Origin: Bacteroides sp. CAG:709
GTDB taxonomy: Bacteria; Bacteroidota; Bacteroidia; Bacteroidales; UBA932
Assembly: GCA_000434935.1 (NCBI GenBank)
Contig: FR882204.1
Coordinates: 4,749 to 32,917 of the forward strand
Reading direction: 5' to 3'
DNA: 28,169 nt
Shown: piece after piece, positions 14,356 to 21,297 of the stretch
Layout: every line of letters begins with the position of its first letter
Position numbering within the stretch: position 1 is the first letter of the stretch
Translations under genes and position numbers: made by a program
Notes under the pieces: generated by a model
Database searches by the model: none
What the model was told of the DNA's origin: nothing
What the model saw: the letters and a program-made list of their open reading frames with translations, nothing else

Positions 14356-16042
14356 CAGTCTTGGAACTGTCAGGCTGCTGCGGCTCATCGCCGTGGGCAT
14401 CCTGGTATTTGAACCTGCGGATCTTGTGGGTCGCGGTCTTCTCGAAATCTTCCTTGACCACCTCCACGCTGTTGACCTTGGATGACTTGCCCACGTGCTT
14501 GTTCACGTAGTCGAGCACGGCCTTCTTCTTCGCCTGGAGATTCTCGAAGAACTTGTCCTCTGTCTCCTGATTCCAGTTGAGGACATTGTCATCGAACCTG
14601 ACCAGCGCCACCAGTTTGCCGTCGCGCTCCATTACCAATGACTCGTTCACTCCGCCGAAATTGTTGATGACCTGCTCGATTTCCTCCGGATAGATGTTTT
14701 CGCCGGACGGTCCGAGAATCATGTTGTTCAGGCGGCCCTTGATATAGAAACGGCCTTTCTCATCCATACATGCAAGGTCATTGGTCCTGAACCAGCCGTC
14801 GTCGGAGAGAACCTGACGCGTGCGCTCCGGGTCCTTATAATAGCCGAGCATGACATTGTCGCCCTTCGCAAATATTTCACCTTCACCGGTTTCCGGATTG
14901 ACATTGTCCAGCTTCACCTGTACGTTGTAGGCCGGGACGCCGATTGAACCGACCTTGGTCTTGCCTACGCAGGCATTGGTGATTAGCGGTGCGGTCTCGG
15001 TGAGGCCGTAGCCGATGGCGTACGGGAATCTGGCCTTGATGAGGAAATCTTCCACTACCGGGTCAAGCTTGGAACCGCCGATGCCGAAGAATTTCAGTTT
15101 GCCGCCGAAGGTCTTGTACAGACGTTTTCCGATGAGGAAGTACAGCAGTTTCGGTGTCTTTTTCCGCATCCATGAGAGCACGCGGCTGCGCTCGATGGTC
15201 GGTACGATGCTGGCCTTGTAGACCTTCTCTATAATAAGAGGTACGGAACACATGATGGTAGGGCGCACCTTCTTCATGGTCTCGATGAGAATCGTCGGGG
15301 TAGGGAGTTTCTTGATGTGATATACGCATCCGCCGACGAACAACGGGTACAATACGCTGAAACTCATCTCGTAAGTGTGCGACATCGGAAGGATGGACAG
15401 CCATCTGTCGCGCTTGTTCGCCTTCTGCGCATGCCATGCCTCGATGACATTGTGACAGAAGTTCCTGTGGCTCAGCATCACGCCCTTGGCCCTGCCGGAC
15501 GTCCCTGAGGTATAGATGATCATCGCCAGATCATCCGGAGAAGGCTCCTTGCCCCAGCCGTCGCACGTGAATTCCGCGTCGTCCCTTTGTATGATTTCCA
15601 ATGTGTCCATGTCAATGATGAGGGTCAATTTCTTCTTCACTTCATCCGACAGCTTGCCGGCCATTCTCTGCGATACGAAGATGGCCTTGCACTCGGAGTG
15701 GTTGAGGATATTGGTGACCTCGCTCTCCGACGAGTCCGGAAGAATAGGCACTGCCACGCGACCGAACGCGACGATGGAGAACAGCGAAACCGTCCAGTTC
15801 GGCATGTTCTGGGACAAGATCGCGATTCTGTCGCCTGCATTGAGCCCGTATCTTGAGAAAAGATGGGCCAGTTCAATGCTTTTCTTTCTGAATTCCGCGT
15901 ATGTATAGCTTTGGCTGCCGTCGACGAATGTCAATGCCGGCCTTTTAGCGTAGGCGGTCGTTGCATAATCGAACAGACGCGACAGGGTAGTGATGTAGTT
16001 TTCCCTGTTTGTCGTCAATTTTCTGTATAAGCTGTTGCTCAT
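14351..16042 (-). CDS. Long-chain acyl-CoA synthetase-like AMP-binding enzyme
   Basis: A 563-residue member of the ANL superfamily. It should activate a carboxylic acid, probably a fatty acid, through an acyl-adenylate and then load it on CoA or another thiol. Motifs in order: P-loop IIYTSGTSGRAKGV (175-188), ILPMSHTYE (217-225), GYGLTETAP (344-352), FRTNDLACMD (418-427), KGRLNNMI (435-442) and catalytic Lys540 in TATHKIRR. The tail after residue 548 is hydrophilic. No signal peptide, so cytoplasmic or peripherally membrane-bound. It is the third gene after parE and the PlsC-like acyltransferase, 32 bases after the latter. The pairing suggests supply of activated acyl chains for phospholipid or aminolipid synthesis. 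Chain length and acceptor (CoA or acyl carrier protein) cannot be told. Confidence 0.9.
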   Translation of the reverse strand: MSNSLYRKLTTNRENYITTLSRLFDYATTAYAKRPALTFVDGSQSYTYAEFRKKSIELAHLFSRYGLNAGDRIAILSQNMPNWTVSLFSIVAFGRVAVPILPDSSESEVTNILNHSECKAIFVSQRMAGKLSDEVKKKLTLIIDMDTLEIIQRDDAEFTCDGWGKEPSPDDLAMIIYTSGTSGRAKGVMLSHRNFCHNVIEAWHAQKANKRDRWLSILPMSHTYEMSFSVLYPLFVGGCVYHIKKLPTPTILIETMKKVRPTIMCSVPLIIEKVYKASIVPTIERSRVLSWMRKKTPKLLYFLIGKRLYKTFGGKLKFFGIGGSKLDPVVEDFLIKARFPYAIGYGLTETAPLITNACVGKTKVGSIGVPAYNVQVKLDNVNPETGEGEIFAKGDNVMLGYYKDPERTRQVLSDDGWFRTNDLACMDEKGRFYIKGRLNNMILGPSGENIYPEEIEQVINNFGGVNESLVMERDGKLVALVRFDDNVLNWNQETEDKFFENLQAKKKAVLDYVNKHVGKSSKVNSVEVVKEDFEKTATHKIRRFKYQDAHGDEPQQPDSSKTE

Positions 16043-16074
16043 GATGTATCTATTGTCTTGTCACGTCCCCTCTT

Positions 16075-16644
16075 CTAATGCGTCACATACCCTTCAGGGT
16101 TCTTGCCGCGCATGTGCATCTCTTCATAGAGAGCCTGGATCCTGTCGGTATCTGCTCTCGCATCATCCGTGAGTTCCACCCTTTTGCCGATGCTTACGCA
16201 TTTGGTCTTCCAGTCGAAATATCCCATATATACCGGGCAGCCCACTTTCTTCGCAATCATGTGATAGCCTGTCTTCCACTTCTTTACGGCGTGGCGTGTG
16301 CCTTCCGGAGCGATTGCGAGATGGAAGGTGTCGACCTTTTCCATTTCATTGATGAGGCTGAAAAGCATTGCGCTTGCGCTGGACCTGTCTACCGGGATAC
16401 ATCCCACCTTGCGGAGGAAGGCTCCCACAGGCCATTTGAAGAATTCCTTCTTTATCATTACGTGCGCGGTCTTGTCGAACTGGGTGTAGAACAAGTACGA
16501 GATTACGAAATCCCATGCCGATGTGTGAGGTACGCCCAATAATACGCACTTTGCTTCAGGTGCGGGACCGCCTACCGTGGTCCATCCCATTTTTCTGAGA
16601 AGGAATCCGCAGAACCTTGCCCAGCATGAACGTTTCTTTTCCAT
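16075..16644 (-). CDS. PlsC-like acyltransferase (LPLAT superfamily)
   Basis: A 189-residue protein, shorter than classical PlsC. It has the HX4D catalytic motif PHTSAWD (H40, D45), a central KKEFFKWPVGAFLRKVGCIP block (66-85) that matches acyl-acceptor binding, and APEGTR (112-117). These are the family's key blocks and all are intact. Members transfer an acyl chain to lysophospholipids or related amphipathic acceptors at the inner membrane. There is no strong membrane helix. It sits 6 bases after parE and 32 bases before the acyl-CoA ligase, so it likely shares a transcript. The acceptor could be lysophosphatidic acid or an ornithine/glycine lipid precursor; the sequence does not decide. 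Confidence 0.86.
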   Translation of the reverse strand: MEKKRSCWARFCGFLLRKMGWTTVGGPAPEAKCVLLGVPHTSAWDFVISYLFYTQFDKTAHVMIKKEFFKWPVGAFLRKVGCIPVDRSSASAMLFSLINEMEKVDTFHLAIAPEGTRHAVKKWKTGYHMIAKKVGCPVYMGYFDWKTKCVSIGKRVELTDDARADTDRIQALYEEMHMRGKNPEGYVTH

Positions 16645-16650
16645 CTTTGC

Positions 16651-18558
16651 TTAAATGTTTATATCCTCCAGTTCCTCCTCACTGCGGAGATTCTGACGGA
16701 TAAAGTTTTGTCTGTCAATCGTATTGTCTCCCATGTAGAACTCCATGATGCTGGAGATGGACTCGTCCTTCGCCAGATTTACGGTGTCTAGTCTCATGCC
16801 GTCACCGATGAAGTCCACGAACTCATGAGGAGAAATTTCTCCGAGACCTTTGAATCGTGTGATTTCCACGCCGTTCTTGAGGTCCTTTATCGCGCTCGCC
16901 TTCTCGTCGTCATTGTAGCAATACCTTGTTTCTTTCTTGTTCCTGACACGGAAAAGCGGGGTCTGGAGAATATGTACGTGCCCGCGTCTGATGAGATCCG
17001 GGTAGTATTTCATGAAGAATGTCAGAACCAGCATGCGGATGTGCATTCCGTCATCATCGGCATCGGTTGCGACTATTATGTTGTTGTATCTCAAGTCGTT
17101 GAGGTCTTCTTCCACTCCCAGTGCGGAGATGAGAAGATTCAGTTCCTCGTTCTCTGCCACGCGCTTCCTGCTTTCCTTGTAGCAGTTTATCGGCTTGCCT
17201 CGGAGACTGAACACGGCCTGGTTGTTCGCATTGCGCACCTTGGTGATGGTTCCGCTCGCGGAGTCACCCTCGGTGATGAAAATGCTTGACTTCTCCTTCT
17301 CCTCCTCCTTGTCCTTAGGTACCTTGTCGCAGTAATGATAGCGGCAGTCACGCAGTTTCTTGTTGTAGACATTCGCCCTCTTGTTCTTCTCCCTGGTCTT
17401 TTTCTGGATTCCGGAAATCTCCTCGCGCTCCTTCTTGGACGACTTGATCTTCTCTTCGATGACCGGGACAATGTCCTTGTGTATGCGCAGATAATCGTCG
17501 AGATTCCTGGATACGAAATCATTGACAAAAGACCTGATGGTCGGGCCTTTGTCGTTGACGGTATTGCCGTTTTCGTCCTTTATCTGCTTGTCCCACATGT
17601 AGGTGGAGCCGAGCTTCGTCTTGGTCTGTCCCTCGAATTGCGGCTCCTGGATCTGGATGCTGATGGCGCCGACGACGCCCTGGCGGCAATCCTGCGGGTC
17701 GTAGTCCTTCTTGAAGAAGTCTTTCAATGTCTTCGCGATGGCCTCCCTGAACGCTGCAAGGTGGGTTCCGCCCTCCCTGGTGTTCTGTCCGTTGACGAAT
17801 GACGAGATGTTCTCGCCATAGCTGTTGCCATGCGTAAGGACTATCTCAATGTCTTCTCCTTCAAGGTGTATCGGCGGGTAAAGCGGGGTCTCGCTCATCC
17901 TGTCGTTTACCAGGTCGAGCAGTCCGTTTTCCGATTTGTACGGGGTGCCGTTGAGGACAATGGTCAGGCCTTTCTTCAGGAAAGAGTAGTTCTTGACCAT
18001 GGTCTCGACGAAGTCCATGTTGTATGTGTAGTCTCCGAATTTCTGGCTGTCCGGTTTGAATTTTACGAAGGTTCCATTCTTCTCGCTCACGTTTTCCTTC
18101 ATTCCGGAATCCACGAGGTTACCGCGCTCGAATTGCGCCCACGAACTTTTGCCGTCCCTGAAAGATTCGACGTAAAAGTATGAGGACAATGCATTTACGG
18201 CTTTGGTGCCGACACCGTTCATGCCGACGGATTTCTTGAAGTTCTTGTCGTCGAACTTGCCGCCCGTGTTCAATGAACTTACGCATCGGATGACGCTGTC
18301 GTTCTCATGCGGAATGCCTCGTCCGAAGTCCCGTACGGTTACCATGCCGTCTTCGACGGTAATCTGGACCTGCTTGCCGAATCCCATTGTGAATTCGTCT
18401 ATGGCATTGTCTACCACCTCTTTGAGCAGTATGTATATACCGTCGTCCTGATTGTCGCCGTTGCCAAGTCTTCCGATATACATTCCGGAGCGCTGGCGGA
18501 TATGTTCATTCCACGTCAGTGTCTTGATGGAACTGCCATCATATTGCTGTTCTGCCAT
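16651..18558 (-). CDS. parE: DNA topoisomerase IV subunit B
   Basis: A 635-residue type IIA topoisomerase B subunit, which supplies the ATPase and TOPRIM part of the enzyme that decatenates chromosomes. The GHKL ATPase shows EVVDNAIDE (47-55), RDFGRGIP (76-83) and GMNGVGTKAVNALS (112-125). The TOPRIM domain shows EGDSASG (430-436) and DADDDG (499-504). QAVFSLRGKPIN favours ParE over GyrB, in which the equivalent reads closer to QAILPLRGKILN. GyrB usually also has a longer form or a different EGDSAGG motif, so the ParE call is likely but not certain. parC is not next to it. Instead an acyltransferase follows 6 bases downstream. The leader carries a -7 box and a tetraloop hairpin. Confidence 0.9.
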   Translation of the reverse strand: MAEQQYDGSSIKTLTWNEHIRQRSGMYIGRLGNGDNQDDGIYILLKEVVDNAIDEFTMGFGKQVQITVEDGMVTVRDFGRGIPHENDSVIRCVSSLNTGGKFDDKNFKKSVGMNGVGTKAVNALSSYFYVESFRDGKSSWAQFERGNLVDSGMKENVSEKNGTFVKFKPDSQKFGDYTYNMDFVETMVKNYSFLKKGLTIVLNGTPYKSENGLLDLVNDRMSETPLYPPIHLEGEDIEIVLTHGNSYGENISSFVNGQNTREGGTHLAAFREAIAKTLKDFFKKDYDPQDCRQGVVGAISIQIQEPQFEGQTKTKLGSTYMWDKQIKDENGNTVNDKGPTIRSFVNDFVSRNLDDYLRIHKDIVPVIEEKIKSSKKEREEISGIQKKTREKNKRANVYNKKLRDCRYHYCDKVPKDKEEEKEKSSIFITEGDSASGTITKVRNANNQAVFSLRGKPINCYKESRKRVAENEELNLLISALGVEEDLNDLRYNNIIVATDADDDGMHIRMLVLTFFMKYYPDLIRRGHVHILQTPLFRVRNKKETRYCYNDDEKASAIKDLKNGVEITRFKGLGEISPHEFVDFIGDGMRLDTVNLAKDESISSIMEFYMGDNTIDRQNFIRQNLRSEEELEDINI

Positions 18559-18628
18559 ATATTATTTGTTACCTATTCAAGTTTCGTGCGCCCTCAGGCT
18601 TGCCAAGGTTTTCGCGGGTTCGAGGTTG

Positions 18629-18645
18629 AAGGCCCTTGCGGGCTT
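18629..18645 (-). promoter_or_regulatory. Hairpin with GCAA tetraloop in the parE leader
   Basis: On the minus strand AAGCCC-GCAA-GGGcCTT forms a six-pair stem with one bulged C and a GNRA-type loop. It would lie in the 5' leader if transcription starts near 18662, about 70 bases before the parE ATG. It may stabilise the leader RNA or be part of an unrecognised control element. Confidence 0.35.
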
Positions 18646-18668
18646 TAGTTACGTTACCCTCACCCTTG

Positions 18669-18676
18669 CAAAATTA
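18669..18676 (-). promoter_or_regulatory. -7 box upstream of parE
   Basis: On the minus strand this reads TAATTTTG, a match to TAnnTTTG, 110 bases from the parE ATG. No TTTG lies 19 bases upstream. The box is separated by only a few tens of bases from the divergent promoter of the barrel gene. Confidence 0.45.
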
Positions 18677-18694
18677 CAAAAAATATTTGGGCAT

Positions 18695-18725
18695 TTTGAT
18701 AGGAAAAAAAATTATCATAATTTCG
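18695..18725 (+). promoter_or_regulatory. Promoter of the barrel/PCMD pair
   Basis: TTTG at 18695-18698, then exactly 19 bases, then TAATTTCG at 18718-18725. This is the Bacteroidetes -33/-7 layout with one mismatch in the -7 box. The start point would be near 18731, about 16 bases before the ATG at 18747. Confidence 0.6.
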
Positions 18726-18746
18726 CAGAATTGTATTTTGAGTTTT

Positions 18747-19543
18747 ATGAAGAAATTTTTATTGGCCGCAATGCTGTTATCCATTGGAACAATGGCAGTT
18801 GCAAGGAATCAGGAAAAGTTCGACCGAGGTCTAGGCGATGCGAGTGCCGTTTTCGTGCCCAAGGGCATGATGACCGCCGGAGCATCCATATCATATAGTC
18901 ATTATTCAGCCGGAAACGGAGATGTGGGTTATGAACTCATGTCACTTATCACCGGTCTTGAAGGAACATTGTCCACCGTAAAGATCTCTCCTGCCGCGTT
19001 TTATTTCATCGGCAAAAATACGGCCGTAGGTGCCAGATTCGGATATTCTTATACTTCAATGAATCTGGACGGCGCTTCCATCAGCCTTGGTACCGACGAC
19101 GAATTCGACCTCTCGAACCACTATGTGAAGAGCCAGAGCTATTCCGGACAGTTTGCTGTGCGTAATTACGTTCCGCTTTTCGGAAGCCGCGTCTTCGGAA
19201 TGTTCAATGAAATCCGTATCGGCGGGGGGGGGGGGGAATCCGTATCGGCGGTAGCCGCGGACAGGGCAAATCCTTCCAGTACGACGGCAATGAGAAGAAC
19301 GGTACATTTTCCGAGTCCTATGCCCTGACCATCGGTATTGTCCCTGGTCTTACTATGTTTCTGACGAACAATCTTTCATTCGAGGTTTCCATCAGCGTGC
19401 TGGAATGTAATTATTCTTATACGAAACAGACTAAGAACCAAGTATATACGAGTTCCCTTTCCCATTTCGGGACGACATTCAAGCCGAACCTTCTGGGTGT
19501 GGGCTTCTCCATCATGTATTATTTCCAGGTAGGAAAACGTTAA
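18747..19543 (+). CDS. Outer-membrane beta-barrel protein, frameshifted at a G13 tract
   Basis: The gene starts at ATG 18747 with a signal peptide (MKKFLLAAMLLSIGTMAVA) and encodes alternating hydrophobic/aromatic strands typical of an OmpA-like or porin-type eight-stranded barrel (AGASISYSHYSAG, VGARFGYSYTSM). After residue 160, at a run of 13 G (19224-19236), the frame shifts and stops at 19328, giving a 193-residue product. The missing C-terminal half continues in another frame to the stop at 19543 and ends with an aromatic-rich strand (SIMYYFQVGKR). Removing a 26-base duplication (AATCCGTATCGGCGG plus 11 G) restores one 256-residue frame through EIRIGGSRGQGKS. With 11 or 14 G the frame would also be open. 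I therefore treat 18747-19543 as one gene that is switched off, or mis-assembled, in this sequence. A PCMD lipoprotein gene follows 12 bases later. Confidence 0.75.
19211..19251. repeat. Duplicated 15-mer flanking a G13 tract
   Basis: AATCCGTATCGGCGG occurs at 19211-19225 and again at 19237-19251, with the G run 19224-19236 between them. The repeat period is 26 bases, which is not a multiple of three and breaks the barrel gene. Homopolymer G tracts of this length are prone to slippage in cells and to errors in sequencing. Confidence 0.95.
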
Positions 19544-19555
19544 TCCGGAGGGCTT

Positions 19556-20671
19556 ATGAAGAAAGGATTGCTTTTCTGCGCCGCCGTCCTCATGATGGCG
19601 GGGTGCAGCATTGAAAATGACATGATGATTCCGCGTGATGTGGCGGGCTACGAGATTTTCGAGATTGAGGGACAGTTGAGCTCTTCCATCAATACCGCGA
19701 AGCTTACTGTCTCTGTGACAATGCCTTACGGTGTCAGTCTGGACCAGTTGGAGATTTCCAAGATCAAGTACACCGATGCTACCAAGTTCCAGGAGACATT
19801 GATGGCCCGCGGGTCTGTTCTGGATTTGCGAGACACGAACCGTGTCACTCTTCATGCGTTCAGGGATTTTACCTGGAAACTGATTGCTTCCAATGCCGGC
19901 AAGGATGATCCGAAACCGGGCAGTGAGCCTCAGTTGTACAACATGAATTTCGATGATTGGTCCATGGCTGGAAAGGGTTGGTATCCTTTCGGCAAGTCTG
20001 TTCCTGATGCGGACAAGAAGATATGGGCTACGGCGAACAAGGGAACAGCATCGTTAGGCAGAAATACTACCGAGCCTGAAGAGACTTTTGTCGCTGTTCC
20101 GGGCCCGGGAAAGAAGGCTGCAAAGCTGAGCAGCCAATACATTGTCATGAAGTTCGGCTCCGGCAACATTTTCACCGGAGAGTTCTGCAAATTGATAGGT
20201 ATGAGCGGTGCGGACATGGCTTGGGGTGTGCCGTTCACAGGCAGACCGAAGTCTCTCCATGGATATTTCTGCTATCAGCCAAAAACGATTGACTATGCGG
20301 ATGATTCGCACAAGGCCATGCTTGGCAAGACCGATATCGGCCAGATTCAGATTATCCTTGCAGACTGGGACAAGAACAAATGGAGCAATTATCCTGCAGG
20401 CGCCATCGACGACCAGGGCCGTTTCCATGTCATAAATTCTGACAGTCAGTTCGTGGATTATGACAATGATCCCGCAATCATCGGTTACGCCAATTTCGAA
20501 TTCAGCAATTGGATGGATGCCTACGAGGAGTTTGACATTCCGATTACCTATCGCAGTGACCGCACTCCTACCATGGTGGCAATCGTAGCCGCCTCCAGTC
20601 GTCACGGAGATTTCTTCACAGGAGCCGCCGGCACAGTCCTCTACCTGGACGAATTCTCGTTCAAGTACTAG
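19556..20671 (+). CDS. PCMD-domain lipoprotein
   Basis: A 371-residue protein with a lipoprotein signal (MMAGC, Cys17), placing it in the envelope. After a short beta-rich N-terminal part (about 30-115), residues about 125-371 match the PCMD fold (putative carbohydrate metabolism domain, PF13201 type). Examples are YNMNFDDWSMAGKGWYPFG, WATANKGTASLG, LHGYFCYQPKTIDYAD, and the ending GTVLYLDEFSFKY. Such proteins are common in Bacteroidetes and are thought to bind or process glycans; no activity is established and no catalytic residues can be named. It lies 12 bases after the barrel gene and was probably expressed with it. An intact reading frame here despite the upstream frameshift suggests the pair was recently functional. 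Confidence 0.85.
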   Translation: MKKGLLFCAAVLMMAGCSIENDMMIPRDVAGYEIFEIEGQLSSSINTAKLTVSVTMPYGVSLDQLEISKIKYTDATKFQETLMARGSVLDLRDTNRVTLHAFRDFTWKLIASNAGKDDPKPGSEPQLYNMNFDDWSMAGKGWYPFGKSVPDADKKIWATANKGTASLGRNTTEPEETFVAVPGPGKKAAKLSSQYIVMKFGSGNIFTGEFCKLIGMSGADMAWGVPFTGRPKSLHGYFCYQPKTIDYADDSHKAMLGKTDIGQIQIILADWDKNKWSNYPAGAIDDQGRFHVINSDSQFVDYDNDPAIIGYANFEFSNWMDAYEEFDIPITYRSDRTPTMVAIVAASSRHGDFFTGAAGTVLYLDEFSFKY

Positions 20672-20704
20672 CCTTTGTCCTGGCATCCCGGGTAATTTCG
20701 TGAA

Positions 20705-20729
20705 CGTCTACAGGGTAACTCTGGAGACG
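20705..20729. repeat. Hairpin downstream of the PCMD gene
   Basis: CGTCTaCAG (20705-20713) pairs with CTGgAGACG (20721-20729) with one mismatch and a 7-base loop. It is 34 bases after the PCMD stop and could act as a weak terminator or RNA end stabiliser, although no T-run follows. Confidence 0.4.
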
Positions 20730-20744
20730 CTTACGTAACTTGGC

Positions 20745-20900
20745 GGGACGCGGCCACGCCTCGTTTCTGGGGGCGTTGATTTTCAAAGAGTTATAAAACG
20801 GGGCGTGGAAACGTGGCCATAAAAAGCCTGCGTTTCCACGCTCTTGTTAAAATACCATCTGATTATCAATTAGTTACAAAATGCCCCGTGGCCGCGTCCC
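20745..20900. repeat. Nested inverted repeat (14-bp perfect outer arms, inner hairpin)
   Basis: GGGACGCGGCCACG (20745-20758) is perfectly mirrored at 20887-20900. Inside, GCGTGGAAACG (20803-20813) is mirrored at 20831-20841, and its stem is extended by a GGC/GCC pair set. The two nested stems with an AT-rich interior resemble a miniature element or a structured extragenic palindrome. Confidence 0.6.
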
Positions 20901-20937
20901 GACAGTTTGCTCCGGAGGTAATCATGGTGATGTATAT

Positions 20938-21096
20938 GTCGCCCATGGACGCGCCCCGGCGGGGGTGGAACCTCTGGAGGTTCGCTTCGCTCATCCCGTC
21001 AGGCTGTCGCCTGCCACCCATTCACAAGGTCATGGGCGACCATGCCTCCAGAGGCCCCACCCCCGTCTGGGCTTTGACGAAAACCCCCGCCGGGGC
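20938..21096. repeat. GC-rich compound palindrome, candidate structured RNA or extragenic element
   Basis: Three arm pairs are visible. A: GTCGCCCATGGAC (20938-20950) with 21029-21040. B: GCCCCGGCGGGGGT (20953-20966) with 21083-21096, perfect over 14 bases. C: 20961-20980 with 21045-21064, 18 of 20. B and C nest, while A crosses C, which is a pseudoknot-like order. Small hairpins add to this: CAGGC-TGTC-GCCTG (21000-21013) and CATGG-GCGA-CCATG (21031-21044). This density of pairing is well above what I see in other gaps of the window. Confidence 0.65.
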
Positions 21097-21149
21097 TTCT
21101 CTGCCACAGGGTCTTTACTGATAATCATTTCCATGCAATGTAACTCCCC

Positions 21150-21176
21150 GTGCGTGTTAAAACGTTTTCTACGCAC
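21150..21176. promoter_or_regulatory. Palindrome with GTGCGT half-sites
   Basis: GTGCGT-GTT-AAAACGTTTT-CT-ACGCAC is an inverted repeat with a palindromic AAAACGTTTT centre. A further CGTGCGTAAA half-site occurs at 21200-21209. It lies about 120 bases upstream of the dehydrogenase start and looks like an operator for a dimeric regulator. Confidence 0.4.
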
Positions 21177-21194
21177 ATCGTGGTGAAAAAATGT

Positions 21195-21233
21195 CATGTC
21201 GTGCGTAAAATGACCGGATTTACTCACGGCATG
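21195..21233. promoter_or_regulatory. Inverted repeat upstream of the aldehyde dehydrogenase gene
   Basis: CATGTCGTGCGTAAA (21195-21209) is mirrored by TTTACTCACGGCATG (21219-21233), 13 of 15 positions, around a 9-base centre. It shares the GTGCGT core with the palindrome at 21150-21176. It could be an operator or a leader hairpin for the gene starting at 21298. Confidence 0.4.
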
Positions 21234-21297
21234 TCGAATATTGGACCAAATACGAATCCGCATCCGAGTTTTCCACAAAAAGTGCTATATTTACGAT

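Larger units (their letters stand above)
20672..21297. other. 626-base palindrome-rich intergenic region
   Basis: This gap between the PCMD and aldehyde dehydrogenase genes contains no convincing gene on either strand. It carries at least five inverted repeats: 20705-20729, 20745-20900 with an inner hairpin 20803-20841, 20938-21096, 21150-21176 and 21195-21233. The section 20938-21110 is markedly GC-rich. A weak -7-like TATATTTA (21286-21293) lies right before the dehydrogenase start. Confidence 0.85.

Noticed and set aside
18636..18746. Upstream-extended start of the barrel gene
   Set aside because: It would bury the signal peptide and include the promoter region; ATG 18747 gives a typical signal peptide.
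20813..21278. Open frames of about 80-100 codons on both strands in the palindrome-rich gap
   Set aside because: They overlap each other in several frames, are Arg/Pro/Gly-rich because of the GC-rich palindromes, and have no start signals; the pairing structure explains the sequence better.
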